In this document: piece by piece, positions 49,021 to 60,141 of the stretch | How positions within the stretch are numbered: position 1 is the first letter of the stretch | Layout: each line of letters opens with the position of its first letter | NCBI RefSeq assembly: GCF_016906535.1 | Contig: NC_057380.1 | Coordinates: 186,001 to 250,000 of the forward strand | DNA length: 64,000 nt | Direction: 5' to 3' | DNA from: Rhizoctonia solani | Lineage: Eukaryota; Basidiomycota; Agaricomycetes; Cantharellales; Ceratobasidiaceae | Translations under genes and position numbers: made by a program | The notes under the pieces: model-generated | What the model was told of the DNA's origin: nothing | Databases searched by the model: none | Seen by the model: the letters and a program-made list of their open reading frames with translations, nothing else

Positions 49021-49711
49021 GTGCTTAAGCATGGACTGAGGTGGAGCCCGAACTAGCGTATATACGGGAACGGCGGTATCCGCCAATGGAGGATACAACC
49101 AACAGAGCTCGCATCTCGTATACCGCCAGGAGCACTCGCTTAGTTGCATGTCTCAGACTGAGGATTCAAATGAAAACTGCCGAGAGCACGCTCCAGGTTG
49201 GCCCTTCTCCCTGCCATTGGCTTGGCAATTGTCTAAGCGCACTCAGCTCTCATTCAACAGGTCTGGTCGCAAGTCAGTTACTATTGGCGATGCCAGCGCT
49301 GAATTTGTGTTACGGATAGTCTGTGAGTCAATTACATACCAAGAATGAAGATATCCGTGCCGAGGCAGAAACCCCCGGCGGACTGCGTTAGTCTAATTCT
49401 GTATAGCGCTCTATATATAACACAAAATTGGACTCGGAAGAGTATTTAACTGTCGATAAGCATGTAATGTCACAATGACGTATATACAGTGACCTCATAT
49501 AGCCACTTCGAACTCGGATACTATTGCACGCATGCTTCTCTGGCTTCCGAAATGGCTTGATTAATTAGATTATTACGTCAAGTCACGCTGACTGTAAATT
49601 GGCACGTGGTCATCTTCTTATGTTCGGTAGATAAGTTGTCTGGTGAGCGGCGCCCTTCTTCACTACTCTACAGGGCTGGTCGCTGAACCTTTCCGTTTTA
49701 CAGCCTTCACA
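49021..49711 (+). repeat. Tandem-duplicated upstream segment, copy 2
   Basis: Partner of 45498-46431. It starts TGCTTAAGCATGGACTGAGG against TGCTCAAGCGTGGACCGAGG. It lacks the roughly 240-bp segment present in the other copy. Confidence 0.8.
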
Positions 49712-51993
49712 ATGGAACAACTACTCAAATCGGCTTATATCACACTACTCGTGTTTGGATTGGTATTTCTCTACGCTCTTCGCCATGGTCGGGGCCGAAA
49801 GCTTAAGCATCCACCATCTCCTTCTTCCTTGCCATTCGTTGGAAATATTTTTTCGATGCCCTCGGGCCCAGAATACATCGCATACATGAAGTTAGGCCAC
49901 CAGCTTAACAGTGAGCTTTGCCACTTGCAACAGACCATTACGCCAATGACTATCAATCTAACATAGGTGATATTATTTATCTAAAGTTGCTGGGGCATAG
50001 CACGATTATCCTCAACTCGGCGCAGGCTGCATCCGATCTCTTCGAGAAACGATCTTCCAAGTATTCAGATCGTATTAATTCACCGATGGCCACAGACCCT
50101 ACCCTGTTGGTACTGATTAAATGAGTTGTACTCGTACATTAGCTTATCGTCCTGTGGCTATGGTAGACTCGACTGGCCAGGACATCCATCATTCATTGGA
50201 TACAATGATCTGTGGCGCTCCTATCGACGATTGATTGGTCATTGGTTCAATGCTCACGCCGTAACTCAGTTTCACCAATCTCATGAGCAACAGGCCCACC
50301 TGTTGCTTCGTCGGCTATTGGCAATCTCAAAGCAGGAAACCCCCTTTGAGGGAACTCAGGTGGAGCTATTGTTGTATGCATTTTCTAATAATAAATAAAG
50401 CACCAGCTACTAAGTGACCAAATACTAGTGCAATGGCATCCGGCATATTCCAATCAACATATGGATACTAGCTTCAAGGTCTCGATGACCCATTTTTCAA
50501 GGCAGCACAAGAAGCGCTGGAGAATCTTTGCAGCGCTCAAATGTATACAAGTAAGGCTTAATTTAATATTGATCTATCAAACCCGTGTAAACTTACATTC
50601 CGTCTGGACTTTTGGGTGAATATGTTCCCGGTGCTGTCTTATGTGCCAGACTGGTTTCCTTGGACGGGTTGGAAGCGCACTGCTCGCGAATGGAGGGAAC
50701 AGAAGAACCGAGCTCTGAACAGCACATTTCAATGGACTAAGGGACAAGTGGTAAGTTTTACGGAGTCGGCGGTATCAGTATGATGATCAGTTCGTCTACA
50801 GGCCACGGGCTTAGCAAAGCCATCAGTGGTTGGTACATTATTGGACCACCATCTGACTTCCAAATGGGCGGAAGAAGACAGGGAATATCGCTTGAAGGAG
50901 CTCGGCATACTACTGTTTTCTGGTGCGTGTTGTGAAATAGTCTTTTATTTCAGGGGTCATTCGAAGCTGAGAGTCTTTGGTGGTTCTCGTATTCGTTAGG
51001 TGGTACTGAAACTGTAAGTGTCACTTAGACCGTGATTCAAGATCCATTCAACTTTGCCTTCAGTCAGGACATGCACTACTTGGATTTGTGGCCACGATGG
51101 TCTTAAACCCAAAGATTCAGGCGAGAGCTCAAAAAGAGATTGACGATGTAATCGGTAACTTGAAGCTACCAAAAGTGGAAGATCAAGCGCGACTCCCTTA
51201 TGTGCGGAACCTGATCATGGAAACGCTGAGATGGCATCCGGTACTCCCAACTGGTGAGCATGGCTCTTTTGTTGCTATAAGCTCACTGATTGCAAGAAAA
51301 TATACTCCGCGGCAGCCTTGCCGCATGTATGTTATGAGGATGATGTTTATCGGGGATATGATATCCCGAAAGGAACAGTCTTGTGAGCCAAACTGTGGAA
51401 TCCCAAGGCCTACTGCACCTGATTTACATCATCAACTGTTGGTAGAATAGGAAACCTTTGGTTAGTAATTCGGCTCGTTACAGCTACACCAACGCCAACA
51501 TAGCCCCCCAATATTAATAGGGCTATGAGTCGCGACGAAACTTTATACAAAGATTCCGACACATTTAACCCTGATAGGTTTCTGGACCCAAACGTACCCC
51601 CGTTTCCAGCATTCGGCTGGGGAAGACGGTGAGTTGACTTTGATTTAGAAAGATAGATCAATAGCTTACCGAGTCTTGACGTAGCAAATGTCCTGGGTTG
51701 TACTACGGGCAGGATACGGTCTTCGTGGCTGTAGCCTCCCTACTCGCAACCTTCACATTCAAAAGGAAACTTGATTCAAATGGGCAGGAGATTGTACCAA
51801 AGATAGAGCACGGCTCAAATTCACTAACCCTGTATGTCATTCATTATTATAGTCGGTATGTCTCATGCTAATTTAGCTGACTATTGCAACCAGAGGACTG
51901 GAGCCGTTTGAATTTGAGCTCGCACCACGCTCGGAGAAGCACGAGCAGCTTATCCTTGACTTATCTTCAAATCTTGAATCGGGGCGCAACTGA
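49712..51993 (+). pseudogene. Cytochrome P450, copy 3, nonsense codon and lost acceptor
   Basis: Exons match copy 2 along the whole gene (49712-49910, 49967-50105, 50167-50373, then about 50420-50545, and on to the stop at 51991-51993). GGTET, ETLR, FNPDRF and FGWGRR|KCPG are all preserved. Two lesions break it. In exon 4 an in-frame TAG at 50469-50471 replaces the Gln codon present in copy 2 (GYQLQ). Just before exon 5 the acceptor AG is GG (50606-50607; copy 2 has CCAG). An alternative acceptor at the TAG itself is out of phase. The rest is well conserved, so loss is recent. Confidence 0.85.
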
Positions 51994-52983
51994 AAGTATG
52001 GGCCTATTGATGTAGCGTTTGGTCATCGTTAGCTGGCCATCTGCACAGCGTAATGCCGCAACGCCTTTACTTTCTCTATGAAGTATTTTGTTGAGACTTG
52101 GTCCCATGTCTCGAGTCTCGGATAAACGCTGTGAATTTGAATAACTATTGAGAGTACAATTGAATGCAATTGAACATATGCGCAGCTTCTGTACAGCTTT
52201 TGACCATTGGTCCTCTGGTATTGTTAGTTGAAGTGTTCAGCATGCAGTAGCCTCTATGTGTAACAGATGCTCGATCGCCAAAAACACACCAGTATCTCCT
52301 GACAGGCCCCGTCTATTTTTGTTTCATGAATTCGCTATCTTGTTTCCAAAATCTGTTTAGCCCAGCATTGAATAATCTGCTACCTTGTTTATGAACACGG
52401 GTCGGGAATCTAGGACGTCTTACTTCACTTACTCGCATATTGTAGGATAAGTTGATCATAAAACGCCATATCCTCAATCACCTGACCTTCATTTCTTGGA
52501 TTGATATTTCAAGATCTATATCCGAACAAGGCGAATCACTCACCTAACCTTCATGTACCCTATACCTCAAATCTCTCGACTTCGAATATTGGCACAGTTT
52601 CTCCCTTTGGACAACGCTTACTATTAGTATATCTCAACAAGCTGCTCTTCGTAGATGACTTGGCATCAGAACGACAGTCACCTGTTAGCCCGGGGAATTC
52701 GGCCATGCTAGTCGATGCTGATACGCGCCCGGCGAAATGACTCGCTAGAGGGCAAGGAATAATTGAAGCCTGCGACCTCATGGTTTAATCTTCCAATCAT
52801 CTTACATATTATGTTAGGTGCTATGAAATAGACCTTGGATAAGGAATAGAAAGTGGTTAAGAATGCTCTTTGCTGCCTTTCGAATCATTTCCAGCATGTG
52901 CTCTCTGCGATCCCTGCTACTGCCCATGATGCCAAGCGCGTATTAGATGTGACTTATCTGTGTAGCTTGAGACTCCCTTTGCA
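51994..52983. other. Intergenic region
   Basis: The first 150 bp resemble the region after P450 copy 2 (for example TTAGCTGGCCAT, GTCTCGAGTCT), showing that the tandem duplication included 3' flank. The part after about 52665 resembles the upstream region of M35 copy 1. No gene is seen. Confidence 0.5.
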
Positions 52984-52990
52984 TATATAA
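52984..52990 (+). promoter_or_regulatory. TATA box of M35 protease copy 2
   Basis: TATATAA lies 45 bases before ATG 53035, the same spacing as in copy 1. Confidence 0.6.
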
Positions 52991-53034
52991 CACATGTCTG
53001 AAAGCGGCTTGATAGACATCAAGGAGCTTTCGAC

Positions 53035-54691
53035 ATGATCTCCGTAACCTCTCTTGGACTTGTTCTTGTATCACTTTGGGGAGCAAGCACTGTTTCTGCA
53101 GCTCAATCTCTCACTCTGAACACTTTTGGTACGGCATAAATTTCATTATTGATTTACTATGATTTAATTTGACTCGCCGGATCTATGTACCAGGCCCGGC
53201 TTCGGTCTCTGATGTCTCGGCGCTTAAAATCATCACATCCATCAAGAATACAGGAACCGAGGCACTTCGTTTGCTCAACGACCCCAACTCTGCACTTTCC
53301 ACTTGGGAAACGGATAGCTTTCATGTTACTCGAGCCGAGTCTAACTTGGTTAGCGGTCCAGCACTGAACTTTACTGGCCTACGCGTATGTTGTATTCATA
53401 TTAACTATGAAGGATCTATCTGACCAGACAGATATAGGTCAAGTACAGTCCTAGCGCGGCTGTCAAGACAGGCAAACCTGAGTTATTTACTGTAATCGAA
53501 CCAGGTGCTACAGTCAATATCACCCATAACCGTAAGCGCTTTCGTTCTGATAAAAATAATTGAGACTGATTTTATCGGTATTAGTGGGATCGACCTATGA
53601 CTTTTCCGGAAAAGGCGGAGGGGCTGGAAAGTACAAGCTAAAAGCTTCAACGCGTGCGAGGACCTTCCTATCTGTTGGTGCCGACGGTGCCATTACAGCC
53701 GTGGAGGCGACCGAGGGGCAAATCGCTGAGGTCGCGGTCAGCGGTCGGCTGTCAGGCCCCAAGCTCCAGCCAGGATCCAAAGGTGCTGCCCATGGGTCTG
53801 GCGCTTTCCAACAGGACCAGCTGTATCTAAGCGTGCACTCTTTCGGGGATGCAACGATGGCCAAATCGGTGAAATCATCACCGCTGCAGATCGTGCGAAC
53901 AATATGGCTCACGGCGCCCACGGGTAAGTTTATTTGGTATATGCGAGTTCAGTCATCTTTGCTTATGCTATACCCAAACAGCTTCTTGCGGGATGGGCCC
54001 TGGGCTACTCGGCGATGGCAGGAGGTGAGTATCTATATAATAAAAAATGAATTGTTTTCTCATCATCGTTGCACAGTGGTTCGGAGGCTGGGATCAGAAT
54101 CGATACAACCTTGTGTTCGGTCATTTCGATGTACGTTTCCATTTCACCCCCGTTCCATTTACATTCTCTCTTACTTTGGCCCCTGACAATCCGATAGGCC
54201 ATTCGATTTAATCCACCAAATTTTAAATATGATTGTACCTGCACGGATGATGTACGTTCTCGCCCCAAATTTCTTGTACTACGACCTAACATCCCAACAG
54301 GGAATTTATGCGTATGTGATCATCCCTGGTCATTTCCAAGAGGTCTACCTCTGTGAGTCTCACCAAACTGAATTACGAATACACCCCTTGCCTAATCCAT
54401 TCTATCACGATCCCCAGGTGGCGCATTCTGGAGAGCACCTATGGAAGGCACTGATTCCAAGGCCGGAACGATCGTTCACGAAGCGTCACACTTCCCTGAA
54501 TATGCCGGTACATCAGACCACGCCTACGGTCAAGGCGCTTGCCGTGACCTCTCTCGCAACGACCCTAACCGTGCAGCTATGAACGCAGAGTACGCCAAGC
54601 AACTGATGGTGATATTACTGATAACTCACGGACTTTCTGCCCCAGCTCTCACGAATACTTTGCCGAGAATCAACCGTGGTTGGGCCAGTAG
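53035..54691 (+). pseudogene. M35 deuterolysin-type metalloendopeptidase, copy 2, frameshifted
   Basis: Ten exons mirror copy 1 with identical lengths except exon 4: 53035-53128, 53194-53384, 53438-53531, 53585-53923, 53982-54024, 54077-54130, 54198-54251, 54301-54352, 54418-54589, 54646-54691. Signal peptide, HEASH zinc motif, GTSDHAYGQ and SHEYFAENQPW are all present. In exon 4, near 53815 (CAACAGGACCAGC), one base is missing relative to copy 1, so the frame is lost just before the kexin-like KR and the whole catalytic domain. A 32-nt intron ending in CAACAG would restore phase but is shorter than any other intron here. I treat it as a recent pseudogene, or a sequence error. Confidence 0.75.
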
Positions 54692-54984
54692 ACCTCAGGG
54701 CATTTCCCGTTGCGGATATGAAATACTCCGTGAAAATATTGTAACTAGGTTAAACGGCGCTGTATTGGTACGAATTCATGAATTGAGTCGTATGACGCGA
54801 ATATTGGAGCGCAGGGACAGAAAGATGGGTTGAACACTTTTGAAAAGTACAAGATAATCACTTGTTACATCATTTGAAAACCGAAACAGCTCCAAAACAA
54901 CCCCACCTAAATTCGCACGGCGACTGCTAGCGGTTGCCAACTCGCCGGCCAACATACAGTCGAGCGAAGAGTAGCCACAAGCGG

Positions 54985-57108
54985 TCAGAAGTGCATCCCC
55001 ACGCTCTGTAGGAATGGACCCCAGTCTCCGTTGGTATTGTCCATAACCACGATATCCAATATATCGGTTTCGTCCAAATACGTCAGCCCAGCCTTGAACT
55101 CGGGAGCACGCTTGTGGAAGTACTCGAAAATCTCCATCCTGAATACTGTTGAAGTAGTCCAACGGGCCGATCGCCTGGCTACCGGAGTGGCTCCGCTACG
55201 AACACGCGATACCCATGCATCGCATTCCTTGGATGGGACATGGACGTGTATCGGCTTTGGTTTAGTGTTGTACTGAGCGAGAACGATGAAATTGGGTGAA
55301 GCACTGAGCGCATCGACAAATGATACCAGGCGTTTTTCGGACCGTCGCTTGAGAGACATTCAGTCTGAGCTTACAGTGCAATCAAATGGGACAAACCAGT
55401 CTCATGTAAGCCCAATGGCGCTCCTCGTGTTCACTGTATGTCGATTTCATTCCATGCGTCTACGGTATGTTGGTAATTAATCAATAGTACAGAAATAAGC
55501 ATATAGTATTTACCTTGGGAGTAAACTTCCTAAGTTCGAGCCGCTTGGTTTTGCGGTTATCCGCTGCCAGCCATACGTTCAGAATACGCATTACAATCTC
55601 AGGCGAAGAACACCGGTCTTGCCAACGAGGAAATCGAGGAATTGCCCCCTCAGGAAGGCAGCTGGGTACTGGTACACCCAGACGGTGTGCCTCTTCGAAC
55701 CGACCGCCCACGAATGCACATCGGCGGACCCACATTGCCTCCTCAAACGACCGCGATACTCCCAGCGCGCACCCAGCGCAGGCGACCTAATCAAAACCCA
55801 ATCATTTGGGAAATTAATCCGGACCCTATCATTGTAGTTACGGTGCTTACCAATTGGTGTAGAGCGTCCCAAGCTACAGGCGGCATTGATAGGGACCATG
55901 CCTTCTCATAGACCCAACCACCAAGTAAAGGGATACAATTATCGTGGGATATATTTCCACTGTCCCTTGGCCTAAAAGTATCCGCAACTGCGCCCCTGAT
56001 GAGCTCGGCTGGCATACTTTCCCCGCGAACGAATGGGAGTTTCTTGACCAAACGCTCTAGTTCATTATTGGTGAGGGCAGGGGAGCGAATGAAGTCGGTG
56101 ATTATACCCGCGGTAACGTTCGTATGAGACGGCTCGGCTTCGGTGGTTACGGATCCTGTCTCCGCTTCCCACGTGCGAGCTCTAACGAACAGCGACGGTG
56201 ATCTCGCGATAACCCGACGGAAGAATGTAGCGAAGACTTCAGCCCGGTATGATGCACCTGTGAAAACAAATACACTAAGTCAAAATGAGATTATTTCCCT
56301 CACCAAACGACTTGCCGCTCTCTGGTTCCAAGAACACACAAAGTCGTTGTATGGTCGCATTCCTCTTCTGAGAATCCTTGCACGCGAGCTCGTCGGGACA
56401 GCTTGCGCTCCGACACCCGACCACCCCCAATGACGAAACAGTATTACTTTTCTTGTTTTTGCGCCGCTTGGATGAAGTCGGGCTTGGAGGAGGGGTCAAA
56501 AGCGCCTGACCACTGGACCCTGGCTGGGCCGGCATTGGTCCTGGTCCCCTGTTACAGGGCTCGGAGATGCCGACGTGGTCGGGATTTTCCGGGTTTGGCC
56601 TCTCTTCAAGCTCACATCCGACCGAACGACTCGGAGACGTAGTGGATAGAGATGTTCGCACCCATTTGGCCGATTCCTTTTGCAACAGTAGCTAAGTGGG
56701 AGCAAAGCTCCAACTCTCAATATCGTCGACACTGATACCAGCCGAGGCACCCAAACTTGCCTCATATCCAAGTTCATCGCATTTCTGCATGAATCCTTCT
56801 AGCTCCGAGATCAACGTACGCCTGAAATAGCATTTAAGACGCGAGAATTCTAGGGATAAGTGAATTAGAATTATCAAACTCTTACAAAAAATCCAGATAT
56901 TGTATGTGACCGGCGTCCCCGCCCCCATAGAAGGCGTTGTGGTGCCGTATACGCGTGTCTAATGCTCTAGATCAAGTATGATGCGATGTTCTCAATGAGA
57001 TCCTATCGTACTAGTCTCCCCCAAAAGTATAGTGCATTACCTTGTTGCCAAAACCCACTGGTTCCTCGACTCATCATACCAGCTACGCAGAGCCTCCAAC
57101 GTCACCAT
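54985..57108 (-). CDS. Unrecognised multi-exon gene
   Basis: A chain of minus-strand exons keeps phase from ATG 57108 (MVTLEALRSWYDESRNQW) to the stop at 54985. Recognisable pieces are HHNAFYGGGDAGHIQYLDF, then RTLISELEGFMQKCDELGYE, then a Ser/Pro/Lys-rich linker (TPPPSPTSSKRRKNKKS, a possible nuclear signal), GASYRAEVFATFFRRVIA, LPFVRGESMPAELIRGAV, and a C-terminal block from RRSEKRLVSFVDALSAS to LQSVGMHF. One join needs a GC-AG intron (GAG|GCAAGT..CTTAG, about 56740-56690). The intron before the last exon is long (about 150 nt). I know no family for it, and the true N-terminus may lie further upstream. It is convergent with nothing and follows PAC2 on the same strand. Confidence 0.5.
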
Positions 57109-57169
57109 GGCATCAGTTATTCCGGTCTTGAGCGCCACTGATCGGCCGAAAAAGAACTTTTTCGGCTTG

Positions 57170-57660
57170 CTATATCGGCCTCCAGGGCACAGGTATGTCT
57201 CTTGTATAGTTTAAGAAGTTTACCCTCGATTTCTTCGTGGGTGCTGATGCCGGTGGTAAATATCCCCGATATACAAACATCATATGCTTATATTGCAATA
57301 CAAGTGCCACTGACCTACACCACTTTGACTCGAATTCAGCGGGCCTCACACATCGTGTTTCATGGGGATAACGGGCAGAACAAGTGGGTCGAGATGGAGT
57401 AGCCATAGCACAGGCCTGAATAACTTTGAGAGCTAGAGGTGGGTTACAATTGTAGGCTCGGGCTTGATCTCTCATGGTAATATCCCCAGTGGTGTGAAGT
57501 ACCATTCCGGTCGCGTCATCGAGCATTCGACTGGCATATTGTGCACGTGACTGAGATCGCAAGTGAGTCCCCTCACAGTCGAGGAGCATTCTCTTACCAA
57601 AAACAACGTAATGTGAACCTGCTCAGTCAAGACCAGATTGCATAACTGGGCCAACGTTCT
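57170..57660 (-). other. Possible extra exons or gene relic upstream of the unrecognised gene
   Basis: The minus strand holds an intron-like segment (GTAAGAG..CTCAG) joining a stretch ending EQVHITLFL to SRAQYASRMLDDATGMVLHT and LALKVIQACAMATPS. There is no ATG in frame upstream. The pattern faintly recalls the middle of patatin-like lipases, but neither the GxSxG serine nor the oxyanion loop is present. It may be 5' exons of the gene at 54985-57108, or a relic. Confidence 0.3.
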
Positions 57661-57698
57661 TTGTTAATGTAATCGGATTACAATCATTGGGTAATCAA

Positions 57699-58745
57699 TT
57701 ACCCAAATAGCTGCTGGTCGTGAGGGGTGCCGTACATGGCGAAACTCCAACTTGGGGGTTGTATCCATCCTAAAACAGTAATACAATATTGATATATCCG
57801 CACTTTAAGCGATTGCTTGCATACCTTCAATTTGTATTTTCAACGCTTTAGCCACCACGGTAGCCATTGCATGGGCGTCAGGAATATTATCCCCCTCGGC
57901 AACGTATTGCATAAGTGCGATACGCGGCGTGGTTCCTGGAGCCCTTAATAGTCGACGCGCAAGCCCGGTTCCAGGGATGACCGAGTTTTCGAGATTGTCC
58001 TGGTCAGCGAGTGGACGGCCGAGTAGTGGTAACTCAAGAAGGCCGGTCAAGGACGTCGATGTTATCAATTCCTGCGTCGTATCCTTGGCCAATATCACGT
58101 AATGGTTTGATCTAGGATAGTTGCTGGTTAGATCGGCATACACCGTGATTGATGAAAACCAACCCCATTTGGGCGTCCGTCCGAGCTGATTGGTCTGAGC
58201 CTACCAGAAAAAGGACTGAACCAAACCCGTTTGAATCAATAGTGTTCAATAATTTGGAGACAAATTCTTCTTTGCGATCCTACAACAGAGGTAAATATTT
58301 ATTGCGTGAAATGGGGACAACGGACTTTGAGAACCGGAGACCGCTGCTGCAATACAAAAATGTCTCCACCAGGAAGCCCAAACACTATATTACCCGAGAT
58401 GAGATCAGGCAATAAGGTCAATATATCCCTATATGCACATACATTCCATAGGAGAGGAGATGGCAGGACTATTCTTGCCGTCTTTTCCTCCCACTGCCGG
58501 TGCATAATAGCTAGGGTCAAAGAGGCCAATATGACGCAAACCTAGGGTATGAATGAGTAAGTCGGCGCATAGTTGTGGCACATTTCCCGCGGAAACGACT
58601 GGCTGGAGAAGGAGGAAGGGCTTTAATTTCCGAAAAATCAACATCATTCCAAGCTGCTCACTACAACCAAAACAGTCGCATTGGATTCTCCAGCCGGAAG
58701 CCCCGGCCCGGCAGCTGACAATCTGAAAAACGGGCGATCAGACAT
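57699..58745 (-). CDS. PSMG2: Proteasome assembly chaperone 2 (PAC2/PSMG2)
   Basis: A chaperone that, with PAC1, helps assemble the alpha ring of the 20S proteasome. Six short exons on the minus strand (58745-58665, 58602-58443, 58384-58326, 58279-58164, 58111-57825, 57769-57699) join in phase to 257 aa, close to the usual length (human about 264). Family hallmarks are visible: PVVSAGNVPQLCADLLIHTL, ELFGLPGGDIFVLQQRSPVLK with RKEEFV following, SARTDAQMG, and YVAEGDNIPDAHAM near the C-terminus. ATG 58745 starts MSDRPFFRLS, as in fungal homologues; the frame is open further upstream, but this start gives the normal length. Introns are 52-62 nt except for small variations. A pair of CCACGTGG boxes lies about 190 bp upstream. 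Confidence 0.88.
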
Positions 58746-58928
58746 GATGGTGGTACACGAAGCCTGTGTGAAGGGTTGGCGCTTAGTGGCGCCTAGCGGG
58801 TGGCTGTGCTCATTTGTTTGTCCCCAAGGCCTCTTACCACCGGCAACGACCACGAAGTACGAAATGGCAGAGAGCATTCTCATCTGAGGCACAGTGCTCC
58901 TCCGATTAGTTACTATTCTGGACAAATA

Positions 58929-58958
58929 CCACGTGGAATCCATTAAGGACCCACGTGG
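58929..58958. promoter_or_regulatory. Paired CCACGTGG E/G-box sites upstream of PAC2
   Basis: CCACGTGG occurs at 58929-58936 and 58951-58958, start-to-start 22 bp (about two helical turns). CACGTG is the core of bHLH/bZIP sites. It lies in the space between PAC2 (minus strand) and the methyltransferase (plus strand), closer to PAC2. Confidence 0.45.
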
Positions 58959-60101
58959 AAGTCAAAGTCAGAATGCTTATATGATTACTGGTGCTTGAGC
59001 AATTACTTTTGTTGCTGTGACGGCGGTTGTCATCTCTACTCGTACTCTCCCAGACTGCCACGACGACAGTCATACAATTACTGTCGCCTTTTCCATCTTT
59101 GAGCTAGGCTGACGACCAGAGGAGCTCCAACGTCGGGACGTAAGCCAAGTTCCTAGCCTAGAGGATTCTATCATCTCTCGCGCGCACTTGAACACGCAGG
59201 CACCATATCAGCAATCATGCAACCGGTCCTGGTCTTTTATTGTTGCTTAATCAGGTGATCTACAATTCAGGGGTTGCAACCATCTGCCTCAAGTGCTTCA
59301 TCAAGTCATAACATAATGGTTCGTCTACGCGTATCCTGTAATATCAAGTTGCTTCTTAACTCATAACTCATATTAAGCTCGGACCATCATCTCCAATTTT
59401 CCATACCGCCGGCCCCTGATATTTCACCACTCAGGCATATCTTATATCAAGACCCAGGTACACGGCAAAGGCCCGATTCGCGGGGTTTAGCGACGATGAT
59501 CCAAGATCAGGTAATTGTCATATCAACCCATAAACAGAATATCTACCGTCATCCTGACACCCACATATGAGAGAAGCCACAACTTCGGAGCCTCGTCTCC
59601 TTGCTCTGTTTTGCAGATCCCTCTCATATCATCATCATTACTATTTCCTTTGTCCCAGTCTGCTACAATCGGCATATTGGGTCGCAATCATCTGGATTAT
59701 CGTCATTCCTTGAGATCCCGTTCATTTCTAAGTCCATAATCTACTTTGACAATCCTACCTCCTGGTGGTCGTCCCACGTATCGACATCATACCCATCAAC
59801 TCGTACGAGGGTCTTGGATCGACCTACCATGGTTCGATGGGCCAGGCGCATCGGAAACCAGCCTCGCTCGCGTGGCATAGAAAGGCAAAGCCACGCGAGA
59901 TGACTGGAACCCCAGCGACATCTCCCCGACTGATTTAGCCCCGACAAGCGCCACAGTGCGCCAATACGCCCTCCTTATTACACAATCTTTGATCTGTACC
60001 TTGCCCAATTCTACCCTTACCCTTCATTTCACTTTTCTATCCGACTTTGTTTTCTGGACTTAGTCCACTGTTATTAGCCCTACTCCCGCCACACTTTACA
60101 C
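58959..60101. other. Intergenic region between divergent genes
   Basis: No gene supported; probably the promoter region of PAC2 (minus) and the methyltransferase (plus). Confidence 0.4.
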
Positions 60102-60109
60102 TATATATA
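60102..60109 (+). promoter_or_regulatory. TATA box of the methyltransferase gene
   Basis: TATATATA lies 33 bases before ATG 60142. Confidence 0.6.
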
Positions 60110-60141
60110 CACTAGCAGATACACCCCGTTCATCATTCCAG

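Noticed and set aside
53770..53820. A 32-nt intron in M35 copy 2
   Set aside because: It would restore frame but is shorter than every other intron here and removes residues conserved in copy 1; a frameshift is simpler.
57170..57589. Patatin-like phospholipase fragment
   Set aside because: Only a loose resemblance to the middle of patatins; no GxSxG or Asp-Gly pair, so I did not name it.
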